Source: Bacillus cereus (lineage in GTDB: Bacteria > Bacillota > Bacilli > Bacillales > Bacillaceae_G). From it: a stretch of 64,000 nt of DNA. The notes beneath the pieces were generated by a model. That model saw only the letters and a list, made by a program, of their open reading frames with translations, was not told the origin of the DNA and did not search any database. Shown one piece after another: positions 25,850 to 34,510 of the stretch; within the stretch, counting starts at the first letter, position 1; every line of letters starts with the position of its first letter. The DNA is taken from the NCBI RefSeq assembly GCF_002584535.1, contig NZ_NUOT01000012.1, forward strand, positions 33,426-97,425, written 5' to 3'. The position numbers were made by a program, and so were the translations under genes.

Positions 25850-27547
25850 ATGACAATCGAGCTCTCTTCTATAGACCAACTTATGAATAAAGATTTTCTC
25901 TTCTTTTCATCATTAGAAGAGTTACAACAAAGTAATCATACAAATCATGAAGATACAACCGTTCTAGTCAAAAGAAACAATGATCTATACATGCTTACTG
26001 CTTGTGGTACATATCAACCTTGTTATACAACTTCCTACTATCCTTCTATTTCACATATATTAAAGAAACTTAAAGACTATCATGCCGTTGTTTTTACGAA
26101 TGCTTCCCATAAACCAATTGGTTTTATTACAGCTGTTATGCTAGCTGAAACAATCTTTCATTCTTATGAATATTTACAAGCTTATTTCGAAACTGTTATC
26201 AAAACAACAGATGCATCCGTCACTGTCATTGACGAGAACGAGAACGTCAATGTATGGACAAACGGGGCAGAAGCGATCTTTTCTGTAAGACGACAAGACA
26301 TTTTAGGAAAACCCATCACATCATTTTTTCATGAAGATATGCTAGAAATATTAAAAACTCTACAAGAAGGTCGATCACTACATAAACACCAACATCAACC
26401 AAGAGAAGATTTAATTGTACTGATTAACTCTAATCCCATTTACTTGCGTAATGAAATTATTGGAGCTGTTGTATCCGAAACAGACATTACGAGCCAAGTT
26501 CGACTTAATCAAGAGCTTTTCTCCGTTTCTACAAAAATGCATCAATTAGAAAAACAAGTTGCTAAATTAACACCGCCAGTTGATCCTTTTCATGCTATTA
26601 AAGGAAGCAGCTCCGCACTGCAACAAACAATTGAAATTACGAAAAAGGTATGTACAACAAAATCAACTGTTCTCATTTTAGGGGAAAGCGGCGTTGGGAA
26701 AGAGTTATTCGCAAAAGCAATTCATGAAGCACGTGAAAGTGACAAAGCACCATTTGTATCTATTAACTGCGGCGCGATTCCTGAGTCATTATTTGAAAGT
26801 GAACTTTTTGGCTATGAAAAAGGAGCTTTTTCCGGAGCTGATCAGAAAGGAAAAAAAGGAAAAATTGAGTTAGCAAAAGGCGGAACATTGTTTTTAGATG
26901 AAATTGGTGAAATGCCGATGGAAATGCAAGTAAAACTGCTTCGTGTTTTGCAGGATAAAACGTTTTACCGCGTAGGTGGGGTAAAAGAATTGCATGCCGA
27001 TTTTAATATTATTGCTGCTACGAATCGAAACTTAAAAGAACAAATTGCGAAAGGAAAATTTCGGGAAGATTTATTTTATCGTTTAAATGTGGTAAGCGTT
27101 GATATACCTCCACTTCGCGAACGAAAAGAAGATATTGTGGAGCTAATTCATTCTTTCTTATATGAATTTTCTATTCAATATAATCGTCCAATTCAAAGTA
27201 TACCGCAAGATGTTATGTATGAATTGCTAGAACATAAATGGCCTGGAAACATTCGCGAGCTACGCAATGCCATTGAACGTCTCGTTGTGTTTGCGACAGA
27301 TGGGATCATAAAACGAGAAGACCTTCCCTTCTCTCCAAAAATACAACAAGAACAACCACCTGCCCCTCTTAGAATAAATATAACGGAAGGCGAATTACTT
27401 GATGACTCTTTAAACAAATATGAACGGAATATCATTCAGCATGCACTGGAATTAGAAAGTGGCAATAAACTCGCATGTGCGAAACGTCTTGGAATTACAC
27501 GAGCTACCTTATATAATCGCATGAAAAAATTACATATCCCGTTTTAA
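25850..27547 (+). CDS. sigma-54-dependent transcriptional activator
   Basis: 565 residues. N-terminal sensory region 1-115, PAS domain about 117-228 (DASVTVIDENENVNVWTNGA), AAA+ domain about 246-480 with Walker A GESGVGKE, the sigma-54 contact loop GAFSGA (usual GAFTGA, Ser for Thr), Walker B GGTLFLDEIGEMP and arginine-finger region, then a C-terminal Fis-type HTH (LACAKRLGITRATLYNRMKKL). It presumably senses proline or hydroxyproline and switches on both flanking -24/-12 promoters. Good AGGAGG site at 25840. No terminator separates it clearly from the downstream bcr-like repeat. Confidence 0.92.
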   Translation: MTIELSSIDQLMNKDFLFFSSLEELQQSNHTNHEDTTVLVKRNNDLYMLTACGTYQPCYTTSYYPSISHILKKLKDYHAVVFTNASHKPIGFITAVMLAETIFHSYEYLQAYFETVIKTTDASVTVIDENENVNVWTNGAEAIFSVRRQDILGKPITSFFHEDMLEILKTLQEGRSLHKHQHQPREDLIVLINSNPIYLRNEIIGAVVSETDITSQVRLNQELFSVSTKMHQLEKQVAKLTPPVDPFHAIKGSSSALQQTIEITKKVCTTKSTVLILGESGVGKELFAKAIHEARESDKAPFVSINCGAIPESLFESELFGYEKGAFSGADQKGKKGKIELAKGGTLFLDEIGEMPMEMQVKLLRVLQDKTFYRVGGVKELHADFNIIAATNRNLKEQIAKGKFREDLFYRLNVVSVDIPPLRERKEDIVELIHSFLYEFSIQYNRPIQSIPQDVMYELLEHKWPGNIRELRNAIERLVVFATDGIIKREDLPFSPKIQQEQPPAPLRINITEGELLDDSLNKYERNIIQHALELESGNKLACAKRLGITRATLYNRMKKLHIPF

Positions 27548-27579
27548 TCCTTCTCTCTATAAATACAAATTGAAAAACA

Positions 27580-27715
27580 ATATAGCACCTTTCCTTTTGG
27601 GTGAGAAGAGAGCACCCGCCATGCACAGAAGCGGTCAGTCCCTCTTCCTGCCCCATGCCAAGTAGAAATAAGTGAAGAGCCCATTTTATTTGTATAGCAG
27701 CGACTTATATGCCTG
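27580..27715 (-). repeat. bcr-like dispersed repeat, copy A
   Basis: On the minus strand it reads GCATATAAGTCGCTGCTATA, then ACTTGGCATGGGGCA and GACTGACCGCTTCT. The same blocks in the same order occur at 37139-37275 and 60172-60318. It resembles the B. cereus group bcr1 family (about 155 bp, intergenic). It lies between the activator gene and its -24/-12 target promoter. Confidence 0.65.
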
Positions 27716-27738
27716 CAAATCAAAATGGATATATAGAT

Positions 27739-27755
27739 TGGCATGTATTTTGCAT
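27739..27755 (+). promoter_or_regulatory. sigma-54 (-24/-12) promoter of the [2Fe-2S]/FAD operon
   Basis: TGGCATGTATTTTGCAT has GG and GC 12 bp apart, the -24/-12 rule. It lies about 40 bp upstream of the ATG at 27796. Confidence 0.88.
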
Positions 27756-27795
27756 ATAAATTAGCAAACAACCAATCTAACAAGGGGGCTTTGTC

Positions 27796-28056
27796 ATGAA
27801 CATTGCAAACGATTTTGTCATTTGTCGCTGTGAAGAAGTAACATACAAAGAGCTACTTCATACAGCGAACACATACAACTGTTCTACACGAGAATTGAAG
27901 CTACGTACCCGAGCAGGCATGGGATTTTGTGGGGGCCGAACATGCAGATGTGCACTAGAAAGTTTTATATCATCACAGGAGCAAAACCGTCAGCCATTAA
28001 AGCATCAGCCACCAGTTCGTCCCGTTACCTTTGACTTGTTAGGTGATAGATCATGA
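27796..28056 (+). CDS. BFD-type [2Fe-2S]-binding subunit
   Basis: 86 residues with four cysteines spaced as in bacterioferritin-associated ferredoxin domains: Cys10 and Cys12 (FVICRCEEV) and Cys45 and Cys50 (GFCGGRTC). The AGMGFCGGRTC pattern is shared with the iron-sulfur domain of hydroxyproline/octopine dehydrogenase complexes. First gene of a three-gene unit with overlapping frames (ATGA with the next gene). Likely carries electrons from the DAO-type subunit to the FAD/NAD subunit. Ribosome site AGGGGG. Confidence 0.82.
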   Translation: MNIANDFVICRCEEVTYKELLHTANTYNCSTRELKLRTRAGMGFCGGRTCRCALESFISSQEQNRQPLKHQPPVRPVTFDLLGDRS

Positions 28057-28385
28057 GTAATCGTATCATTCACCACCCAATTCTCGGTAACTTATCAGAC
28101 AGCAAAACCGTCTCTTTTACATTTAACGGAACGAAGTGCGAAGGAATAGCTGGCGAAACAGTCGCTGCTTCCCTATTCGCTAATAACATTCGAACGTTTC
28201 GTGTTCATGAAGAAACAGGAGCACCACGCTCTATTTATTGTAATATTGGCCATTGCTTTGAGTGCCGCGTCACAATAAATGGCAAGCAAAATGTGCGTGC
28301 CTGCATGACTGTAGTTGAAGATCAAATGGTTGTACAAAGCGGCTTGCAACAACCTACTCCTTTAAAAAAGGAGGATCACAAATGA
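28053..28385 (+). CDS. HcnA-like [2Fe-2S] ferredoxin subunit
   Basis: 110 residues: N-terminal beta-grasp (VSFTFNGTKCEGIAGETVAASLFAN) and the cluster-binding segment with Cys63, Cys68, Cys71 and Cys84 (IYCNIGHCFECRV...RACMT). This is the gamma-type subunit of D-hydroxyproline dehydrogenase and hydrogen cyanide synthase-like complexes. It overlaps both neighbours by 4 bp, indicating translational coupling and equal subunit amounts. Confidence 0.85.
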   Translation: MSNRIIHHPILGNLSDSKTVSFTFNGTKCEGIAGETVAASLFANNIRTFRVHEETGAPRSIYCNIGHCFECRVTINGKQNVRACMTVVEDQMVVQSGLQQPTPLKKEDHK

Positions 28386-29584
28386 TTGATGTCATCATTA
28401 TCGGCGCTGGTCCTGCGGGATTATGTGCAGCCATCGCCTGCAAAACATATGGATTATCTGTTAGAGTTTTTGACGAATTTATAAAACCTGGTGGTCGCCT
28501 TCTTGGCCAACTTCATCAAGAACCAAACGGAACATGGTGGAATGGTATAGAAGAAACAAAGAAATTACAAAAACAGTTGCAGGATTTAGCACTCCCTATT
28601 GAATGTGGTGTAACCGTACATGATTTAGAACAAAATGGAAATGAATGGGCTGTTCATACGAATATCGGTACCTTCCAAACAAAGCATGTTCTTCTTGCAA
28701 CAGGAGCAGCTGAGTTCCCAACGCCGCTTCCCGGCTGGACCTTGCCTGGTGTTATGTCCATTGGAGCTGCACAAGTTATGACGAATGTACATCGCGTCAA
28801 AGTCGGCAATAAAGGAATGATTATTGGAGCAAATATATTATCATTTGCAATTATGCATGAATTACAGCTTGCTGGGCTAGAAATTGACAGCGTCGTTTTA
28901 CCGCCTAAGCATACAGTAACAAAACAAAGCGCACAGCCGCTTCACGTTTTAAACTCTCTACTTCATGTTGCTCATATCGCTCCCTCGCCTTTATTAAAAA
29001 TTGGGAGCCGTTTTATGAAACATCCTGCGATGCGGAAATTAGCCATTCAATTTTATCCAAAGCGTGGAATGAAAATTTGGAACACACCGCTTCATTTGCG
29101 AAAGGCTGCTATTGAAATCATTGGTGATAAACAAGTAGAAGCTGTGAAAATTGCTACTATCACGCCAGATGGGGAGATTATTCCTGGAACAGAAGAAATA
29201 CATGCTGTTGATTTTGTCTGTATTGCTGGCGGTCTCTATCCACTAGCAGAATTAGCAGCTGTCGCTGGATGTCCGTTTCATTACATTGAAGAACTTGGCG
29301 GGCATGTTCCACTTCATAATGAGAAAATGGCTACACAGCTTCCTGGCTTATATGTTGCTGGTAATATTACAGGAATTGAAAGCGCGAAAGTTGCGATGGC
29401 ACAAGGAACTGTTGCTGGAACTGCCATTGCAAAAGAACTACAACCATCTCATTCACATCTTGATTCCTTATTACAGCACGCGATTCAAGATGTGAAAAGA
29501 ACACGTGAAAATGCAACAATCCAATTTCACCCTCATATTTCTAAAGGCCGCGAGCAACTGCTTGCACTTTCTCAAGAAATATGA
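28382..29584 (+). CDS. FAD/NAD(P)-binding subunit of an amino acid dehydrogenase complex
   Basis: 400 residues: FAD motif DVIIIGAGPAGLCAAIAC, GGRLLGQLH, LLATGAAEFPTPLPGWTLPG, and a C-terminal FAD-binding GLYVAGNITGIESAKVAMAQG. It matches the alpha subunit (HcnB/OoxA-like) that, with the [2Fe-2S] proteins and a DAO-type beta subunit, oxidises D-hydroxyproline, D-proline or opines. Last gene of the three-gene plus-strand operon under a -24/-12 promoter. A terminator follows at 29647. Confidence 0.88.
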   Translation: MIDVIIIGAGPAGLCAAIACKTYGLSVRVFDEFIKPGGRLLGQLHQEPNGTWWNGIEETKKLQKQLQDLALPIECGVTVHDLEQNGNEWAVHTNIGTFQTKHVLLATGAAEFPTPLPGWTLPGVMSIGAAQVMTNVHRVKVGNKGMIIGANILSFAIMHELQLAGLEIDSVVLPPKHTVTKQSAQPLHVLNSLLHVAHIAPSPLLKIGSRFMKHPAMRKLAIQFYPKRGMKIWNTPLHLRKAAIEIIGDKQVEAVKIATITPDGEIIPGTEEIHAVDFVCIAGGLYPLAELAAVAGCPFHYIEELGGHVPLHNEKMATQLPGLYVAGNITGIESAKVAMAQGTVAGTAIAKELQPSHSHLDSLLQHAIQDVKRTRENATIQFHPHISKGREQLLALSQEI

Positions 29585-29646
29585 GGAATCACTTATACCC
29601 CTGTTCCAAAATAAAAATTATCCTTTAACTTTTATAAACAAATATC

Positions 29647-29697
29647 AAAAAGCTGTTCAAAAGATACACAGTGTCTAACTTTTGGACAGCTTTTTTA
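29647..29697 (+). terminator. terminator of the [2Fe-2S]/FAD operon
   Basis: AAAAAGCTGTTCAAAAG pairs with CTTTTGGACAGCTTTTTT. Confidence 0.8.
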
Positions 29698-29762
29698 TGT
29701 TTCCTGCATAAAATTTTGTCTTCCCCAAAAACTAATAAGAGCATTCCATATAAGGGAAAGGA

Positions 29763-31289
29763 GTGAAAAACATGTTTGGCTTACCAAGAAAAAATTCTAT
29801 AGCTAAAAACAAAAAAACGAGCTGTACCATTCCAGAATTTATTCATACGATGAAGGAATCTACTGATTTTGTTTCTTACAACATTACAGAAAACGATACA
29901 CTATGCCTTTTTTATTATAAATCTGTCGTAGAAGCAGTCATAATTAAACAATTTATTTTAACACCTATCAAAGACCAATTAGAACAGATTCAAGGTATCA
30001 CTGACTTAACTAACATCGTCCCCATTGAAGACATTGTTATCTCGCCTTCCATTGACGATATTCGTGAAAAGCTATTGGATGGATATGTACTCGTTAAACT
30101 ACAAAATATATCACAAACAGTACAATATGCTCTAGTTCGAGCAGAAAGTACTGTTCTTGGTAAGCGTTTATATAATGATACAGAAAATGAATATAGCGTA
30201 ATTGGTCCAAAAGTTGGTTTCGTGGAGAATATTGACACGAACCTACATTTATTACGTCGTGTTATTGTAACAGAGCAACTAGTTTTTAAAGAAGTTGTTG
30301 TAGGATCTATATCCAAAACAACAATTGTAGTGGCCTATATAGAAGGAATCACAAACGAACAATTTATTAATACTGCTACACAACGTCTAAAGGATATTGA
30401 TTTCGACGTCCCCTTCGACGCAACAATGATTGAACAATTTATTAGCGATAATAGCAATTCACCTTTTCCACTACTCTTACCAACAGAGAGAGTTGATCGA
30501 GCTGTATTTGCTTTAATCAATGGTGAAGTATTAATTTTAACAGATGGTTCTCCCTATGCATTAGCTGGACCGACAACACTATTAGATTTTTTCATTTCAC
30601 CAGAGGATTACTATTTGCCATGGACGATCGGCACATTCTTTAGGTTGATTCGCTTTTTTGGGGCTATATTTTCTCTATTTTCCTCAGCAATCTATACAGC
30701 TGTATTAACATTTCATTATCAGATGATTCCAGCAGATTTGCTTGGACCCATTATTTTTTCTAGAGCAAATGTACCCTTTCCTCCAATCCTAGAAGCACTT
30801 TTTTTAGAAATTACAATTGAATTATTGCGCGAAGCTGGCGCCCGCTTACCTACAAAAGTTGGGCAAACAATCGGTATTGTTGGTGGAATTGTAATCGGAC
30901 AAGCTTCTGTTGAGGCAGCTTTAACAAGTACAATCCTATTAATCGCTGTGGCTTTATCTGCACTTGCTTCTTTCACGACACCAACTGTAAAAATGTCTAC
31001 TACCATTCGTTTACTCCGATTCCCACTCATCCTTTTAGCGGGTGCCTTCGGAGGACTTGGTCTTATTGTGGGATTTGTTTTTATATTGGTACATCTACTA
31101 CATTTAAAATCACTTGGATCACCTTATTTATTACCTTTATATCCATATCGTGGTTTCGGTTCAGCGGAAGGTTTCATTCGCTGGCCATTTAGTCAGACGG
31201 CCCAGCGCCCTTCTTTTCTGCGACCAAAAGCAAATTGGCGCTATAACCCAAACAAAGCAAAACAAAAACGTGATGGTGAGGAAACATGA
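29763..31289 (+). CDS. GerA-type germinant receptor subunit A
   Basis: 508 residues: soluble N-terminal half (about 1-240) and membrane C-terminal half with the family signature PFPPILEALFLEITIELLREAG and several helices after residue 280, ending in a basic tail. Subunit A works with B and C in the spore inner membrane to detect germinants such as amino acids or inosine. Order A-C-B is that of gerK-type operons. Its place between kdp and the sulfur module suggests the locus called gerR in B. cereus ATCC 14579 (gerY in B. anthracis), from memory and unchecked. AAGGAG ribosome site. Confidence 0.88.
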   Translation: MKNMFGLPRKNSIAKNKKTSCTIPEFIHTMKESTDFVSYNITENDTLCLFYYKSVVEAVIIKQFILTPIKDQLEQIQGITDLTNIVPIEDIVISPSIDDIREKLLDGYVLVKLQNISQTVQYALVRAESTVLGKRLYNDTENEYSVIGPKVGFVENIDTNLHLLRRVIVTEQLVFKEVVVGSISKTTIVVAYIEGITNEQFINTATQRLKDIDFDVPFDATMIEQFISDNSNSPFPLLLPTERVDRAVFALINGEVLILTDGSPYALAGPTTLLDFFISPEDYYLPWTIGTFFRLIRFFGAIFSLFSSAIYTAVLTFHYQMIPADLLGPIIFSRANVPFPPILEALFLEITIELLREAGARLPTKVGQTIGIVGGIVIGQASVEAALTSTILLIAVALSALASFTTPTVKMSTTIRLLRFPLILLAGAFGGLGLIVGFVFILVHLLHLKSLGSPYLLPLYPYRGFGSAEGFIRWPFSQTAQRPSFLRPKANWRYNPNKAKQKRDGEET

Positions 31290-32368
31290 GAAACGTTCTA
31301 TTTTTATTAGTAATTGTTGGTTTATGCTCCCAATTTGGTTGCACGCAAACATCCATAGTAGATACGCAAAGAATCATTCACGTCGCTGGATTCGATATAG
31401 CAAAAGATAAAAAAATTCAAGGTACTATCTTATATCCTGACTACACGCTTGGCGTAAAAACAAAACCAAAAACTCAGTCAACCACTGCAAGATCCCTTGA
31501 AACGATTGCTTCTCATTTAGATGCAAAATCACCTCACAATGTTGTTTTAGGACAAATGCGTGTCATATTATTTGGAAAGCCTATTGGTTCATATGGAATT
31601 GGTGAAATCATCAGTAATTTACAACGTGATCCTAATATTGGGCGAGATGTACAATTAGCACTTGTAGATGGTTCAGTCGAAGAACTTCTAAAATATGTCG
31701 CACCAAACGGTTCATTGTATCTAGTTGACTTACTTGAACAAAATATACGGAATGAAAATATCCCTCGGACAGCTTTGAATATTTTTTTATATGATTATTA
31801 TTCATCTGTATGCGATCCATTTCTTCCTTACATTCAAATCGCTGATGATCACGCGGTTTCCGTAAAAGGTCTTGCTTTTTTAAAAGGAGACAAAGTGGTG
31901 ATGTATACCGATAAACAAGACTCTTTTTTAGTAAAGTTGCTCCTGAATCCGACTAAAAATGGTCGTTATGAAGCACAAATAAAAAAAGATAATCATGAAG
32001 GTCTTGTCGTAACACAAAATTTATCAGGAAAAAGTGTCTATCACGTTGATCAAACAGGTAATATTCCTAAAGTAACAATCCGTTTAAAATTAAATGGATT
32101 AATAAAAAATGCCCCTAGTTGGATTGATTTAACAAAAAAGGGGAATATAAAATATGTCAAAAATCAAGTAGAACAAAAGATTAAAAATCAGTCTCAAAAA
32201 TTGATTCAACAATTTCAGCATAAAAAAATAGATCCTTTAGGGATACGCGACCAAATTAGAAGTCGATCAAGAAAATGGAGCATACAACAAATTCAAGCAA
32301 TGTATCCATCTATAGATATTAATATTGACGTCGATGTTAATGTTGTACAATCTGGTATCGGAGAATAG
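31286..32368 (+). CDS. GerC-type germinant receptor lipoprotein
   Basis: 360 residues of the Ger(x)C family: lipoprotein signal with Cys after SQFG (about residue 19), RIIHVAGFDIAKDKKIQGT, ARSLETIASHLDAKSPHNVVLGQMRVILFG and the C-terminal domain about 200-350. Anchored on the outer face of the spore inner membrane. Its ATG overlaps the stop of the A gene by 4 bp. No frameshift, so the receptor is probably functional. Confidence 0.88.
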   Translation: MRNVLFLLVIVGLCSQFGCTQTSIVDTQRIIHVAGFDIAKDKKIQGTILYPDYTLGVKTKPKTQSTTARSLETIASHLDAKSPHNVVLGQMRVILFGKPIGSYGIGEIISNLQRDPNIGRDVQLALVDGSVEELLKYVAPNGSLYLVDLLEQNIRNENIPRTALNIFLYDYYSSVCDPFLPYIQIADDHAVSVKGLAFLKGDKVVMYTDKQDSFLVKLLLNPTKNGRYEAQIKKDNHEGLVVTQNLSGKSVYHVDQTGNIPKVTIRLKLNGLIKNAPSWIDLTKKGNIKYVKNQVEQKIKNQSQKLIQQFQHKKIDPLGIRDQIRSRSRKWSIQQIQAMYPSIDINIDVDVNVVQSGIGE

Positions 32369-32380
32369 TGAGGTGATAAG

Positions 32381-33481
32381 GTGGGTACGAATAGTAAAGA
32401 ACTAACTGTCTCCCCTTACTTGATGTTTTTTTTAATTCACTCTCTTCAAGTCGGAGTCGGAATTTTAGGCTATCAACGCATTATTGTAAAAAATGCCGGT
32501 TATGACGCTTGGATTTCCCTTATTCTTGCGGGAATTACAACTCACTTTGTATTATTTTGTATGTTAAAAATGTTGGAAAAAGATAACGACCTAATCAATA
32601 TTCATACAACATGCTTTGGAAAATGGATCGGCTCCTTATTTTCTTTGCTTTTTACAATTTATTTTTTATTATTTTGTCTCACCGTCCTTCGTACATATAT
32701 CGAAGTAATTCAAGTTTGGGTATTCCCAACCATTAAATTATGGCAACTAACTTTAATATTTTTATTAGTCACTTACTATATTATAAAAGGTGGGTTCCGT
32801 TCTGTAACAGGAATGTGTTTTTGGGGAGTTGTACTACCTATATTCGTAATGTTCTTTTTAATTTTCCCAATGGAATATGCACATGTTCGTAATATTCTGC
32901 CCATTTTCACTCATTCACCTTTAGATATTGTAAAATCTGCGAAAGACTCTACATTAGAATTTCTAGGATTTGAAGCGCTACTTTTCTTTTATCCACTGAT
33001 TGAAAAAGGAAAATCTTTAAAGAGGTGGGCACATGGTGGTGCTGCTTTTACAACCATTCTTTATGTAGTTTTAGCGCTTATCTCTTTTATGTACTATAGT
33101 GAAGGACTATTGAAACATACAATTTGGCCTACGTTAACGATGTTAAAAATTATTAAAGTTCCCTTTATTCAGCGGTTTGAATATATTATTATTTTTGTAT
33201 GGTTTATTATCATTTTACCAAATCTCTGTTTAACAGTATGGTCCTCTTGTCAGTCGATGAAGCGTTCATTCCGTATCCCATTTAAAATCACACTACCTTT
33301 TTTTATTTTTGTCGTATACATCGCTTCCTTATTTTTTACAAATCGAGAAAGTATCGACACATTAAATATGCTTGTATCCCAAACAGGTATGTACATTTTA
33401 TATGTTTATATCCCTCTCCTGTTTCTATGGCACTCTATTCGCTGGCGATTGAAAAATAAACAAAACAAAACTTCTACATAG
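32381..33481 (+). CDS. GerB-type germinant receptor permease subunit
   Basis: 366 residues with about ten membrane helices of the amino acid/polyamine/organocation-like spore permease family (SPYLMFFLIHSLQVGVGILGYQ, GFEALLFFYPLIEKGK). Subunit B probably contains the germinant-binding site of the receptor. It starts 12 bp after the C gene. A basic C-terminal tail ends the protein. Confidence 0.88.
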   Translation: MGTNSKELTVSPYLMFFLIHSLQVGVGILGYQRIIVKNAGYDAWISLILAGITTHFVLFCMLKMLEKDNDLINIHTTCFGKWIGSLFSLLFTIYFLLFCLTVLRTYIEVIQVWVFPTIKLWQLTLIFLLVTYYIIKGGFRSVTGMCFWGVVLPIFVMFFLIFPMEYAHVRNILPIFTHSPLDIVKSAKDSTLEFLGFEALLFFYPLIEKGKSLKRWAHGGAAFTTILYVVLALISFMYYSEGLLKHTIWPTLTMLKIIKVPFIQRFEYIIIFVWFIIILPNLCLTVWSSCQSMKRSFRIPFKITLPFFIFVVYIASLFFTNRESIDTLNMLVSQTGMYILYVYIPLLFLWHSIRWRLKNKQNKTST

Positions 33482-33539
33482 GAAATCACCAGAATATTTG
33501 GTACAATTTCACTATCACGAAAACAAAGGAGAAATGCAG

Positions 33540-34055
33540 ATGAAAAAATATCTATTCTCTTTACTCGTAATAAGCAGTCTTGTACTTTCTGGATGCGGTG
33601 CAGCCGAAAAGAAAGAATCCTCCGAGCACAAAGAATCTTCCGAACACAGCGAAGAACACGCTTCTCATACTCAGCAAGGTGACATCCAAGAAACGACAAA
33701 AGGAATTGACACACTACCAACATTTTTGGACAAACTAGATCCACAAATGAAAGAGATCTATGCAGTTGCAGGGAAAAATGCCGAATTATTAAACTGGATT
33801 CCTTGTTACTGTGGATGCGGAGAAAGTGTGGGGCATAAAAACAACAAAAACTGTTTTATTCGTGAAATTAAGAAAAATGGAGAAGTTGTTTGGGATTCTC
33901 ACGCAACGACCTGTGTAAACTGTTTAGAAATTGCAACCGAATCTGCATCTATGAAGAAAAAAGGAAAATCCACTCTTGAAATTCGAAAATACATTGATAA
34001 TAAATATAAAGAAGGCTACGCAAAGCCAACACCTACTCCAATGCCAAAATCGTAA
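33540..34055 (+). CDS. PCYCGC-motif lipoprotein
   Basis: 171 residues from ATG 33540; the ATG at 33534 is too close to the AAAGGAG site. Lipoprotein signal with Cys after VLSG, a Ser/Glu/His-rich spacer (KESSEHKESSEHSEEHASH), then the PCYCGCGESVGHKNNKNCF motif and TTCVNCLEIA, the conserved cysteines of the PCYCGC family (PF13798). The histidine spacer and cysteines suggest metal binding on the outer membrane face; no function is established. A short terminator follows. Confidence 0.8.
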   Translation: MKKYLFSLLVISSLVLSGCGAAEKKESSEHKESSEHSEEHASHTQQGDIQETTKGIDTLPTFLDKLDPQMKEIYAVAGKNAELLNWIPCYCGCGESVGHKNNKNCFIREIKKNGEVVWDSHATTCVNCLEIATESASMKKKGKSTLEIRKYIDNKYKEGYAKPTPTPMPKS

Positions 34056-34081
34056 AAACGAGGAAATTCCTCGTTTTTTAT
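34056..34081 (+). terminator. terminator
   Basis: AAAACGAGGAA pairs with TTCCTCGTTTT, then TTTA. Confidence 0.75.
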
Positions 34082-34176
34082 TTTTCACTCAACATTTTCC
34101 ATAGCAAATTCTTTCAAGTGTATTTCCTTCTTCTTGTCATACACTATATATAACTCCTCAGTAAGGAGGGTACACA

Positions 34177-34425
34177 ATGCACACATATAACGACTATGAT
34201 AAAGCTCTCTATTATACGTATTGTTGTAATTGGGACAAGTTGCTTGTTCTAATGGTACAAACTGATGATCATCTATTTTCTAAACGAATTGAGCATTTTT
34301 TACATGCTTACCAATATGGAAAAGAACTATCCGAAGTAGATAAACAACTTCAGCTTCTATTTCAATATATCGACCATGCTTCACAAAAATCACATATAGA
34401 AGAAATAGATCAAGTGCAAATGTAA
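34177..34425 (+). CDS. YhdB-like small protein
   Basis: 82 residues with a perfect AAGGAGG site before the ATG. DYDKALYYTYCCNWDKLLVLMVQT and DHLFSKRIEHFLHAYQYG recall B. subtilis YhdB, a small cytoplasmic protein of unknown role encoded in the spoVR region there. No signal or membrane segment; probably helical. A strong terminator follows, so it is monocistronic. Confidence 0.65.
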   Translation: MHTYNDYDKALYYTYCCNWDKLLVLMVQTDDHLFSKRIEHFLHAYQYGKELSEVDKQLQLLFQYIDHASQKSHIEEIDQVQM

Positions 34426-34427
34426 AT

Positions 34428-34465
34428 GAAGCGCTATTCTCCTTCCCGAGAATAGCGATTTTTTT
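34428..34465 (+). terminator. terminator of the YhdB-like gene
   Basis: CGCTATTCTC pairs with GAGAATAGCG around a 6-base loop, then ATTTTTTTG. Confidence 0.88.
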
Positions 34466-34510
34466 GAATAATTTTCCACACCCTTACTCATAATACATAT
34501 ATCAATAATA

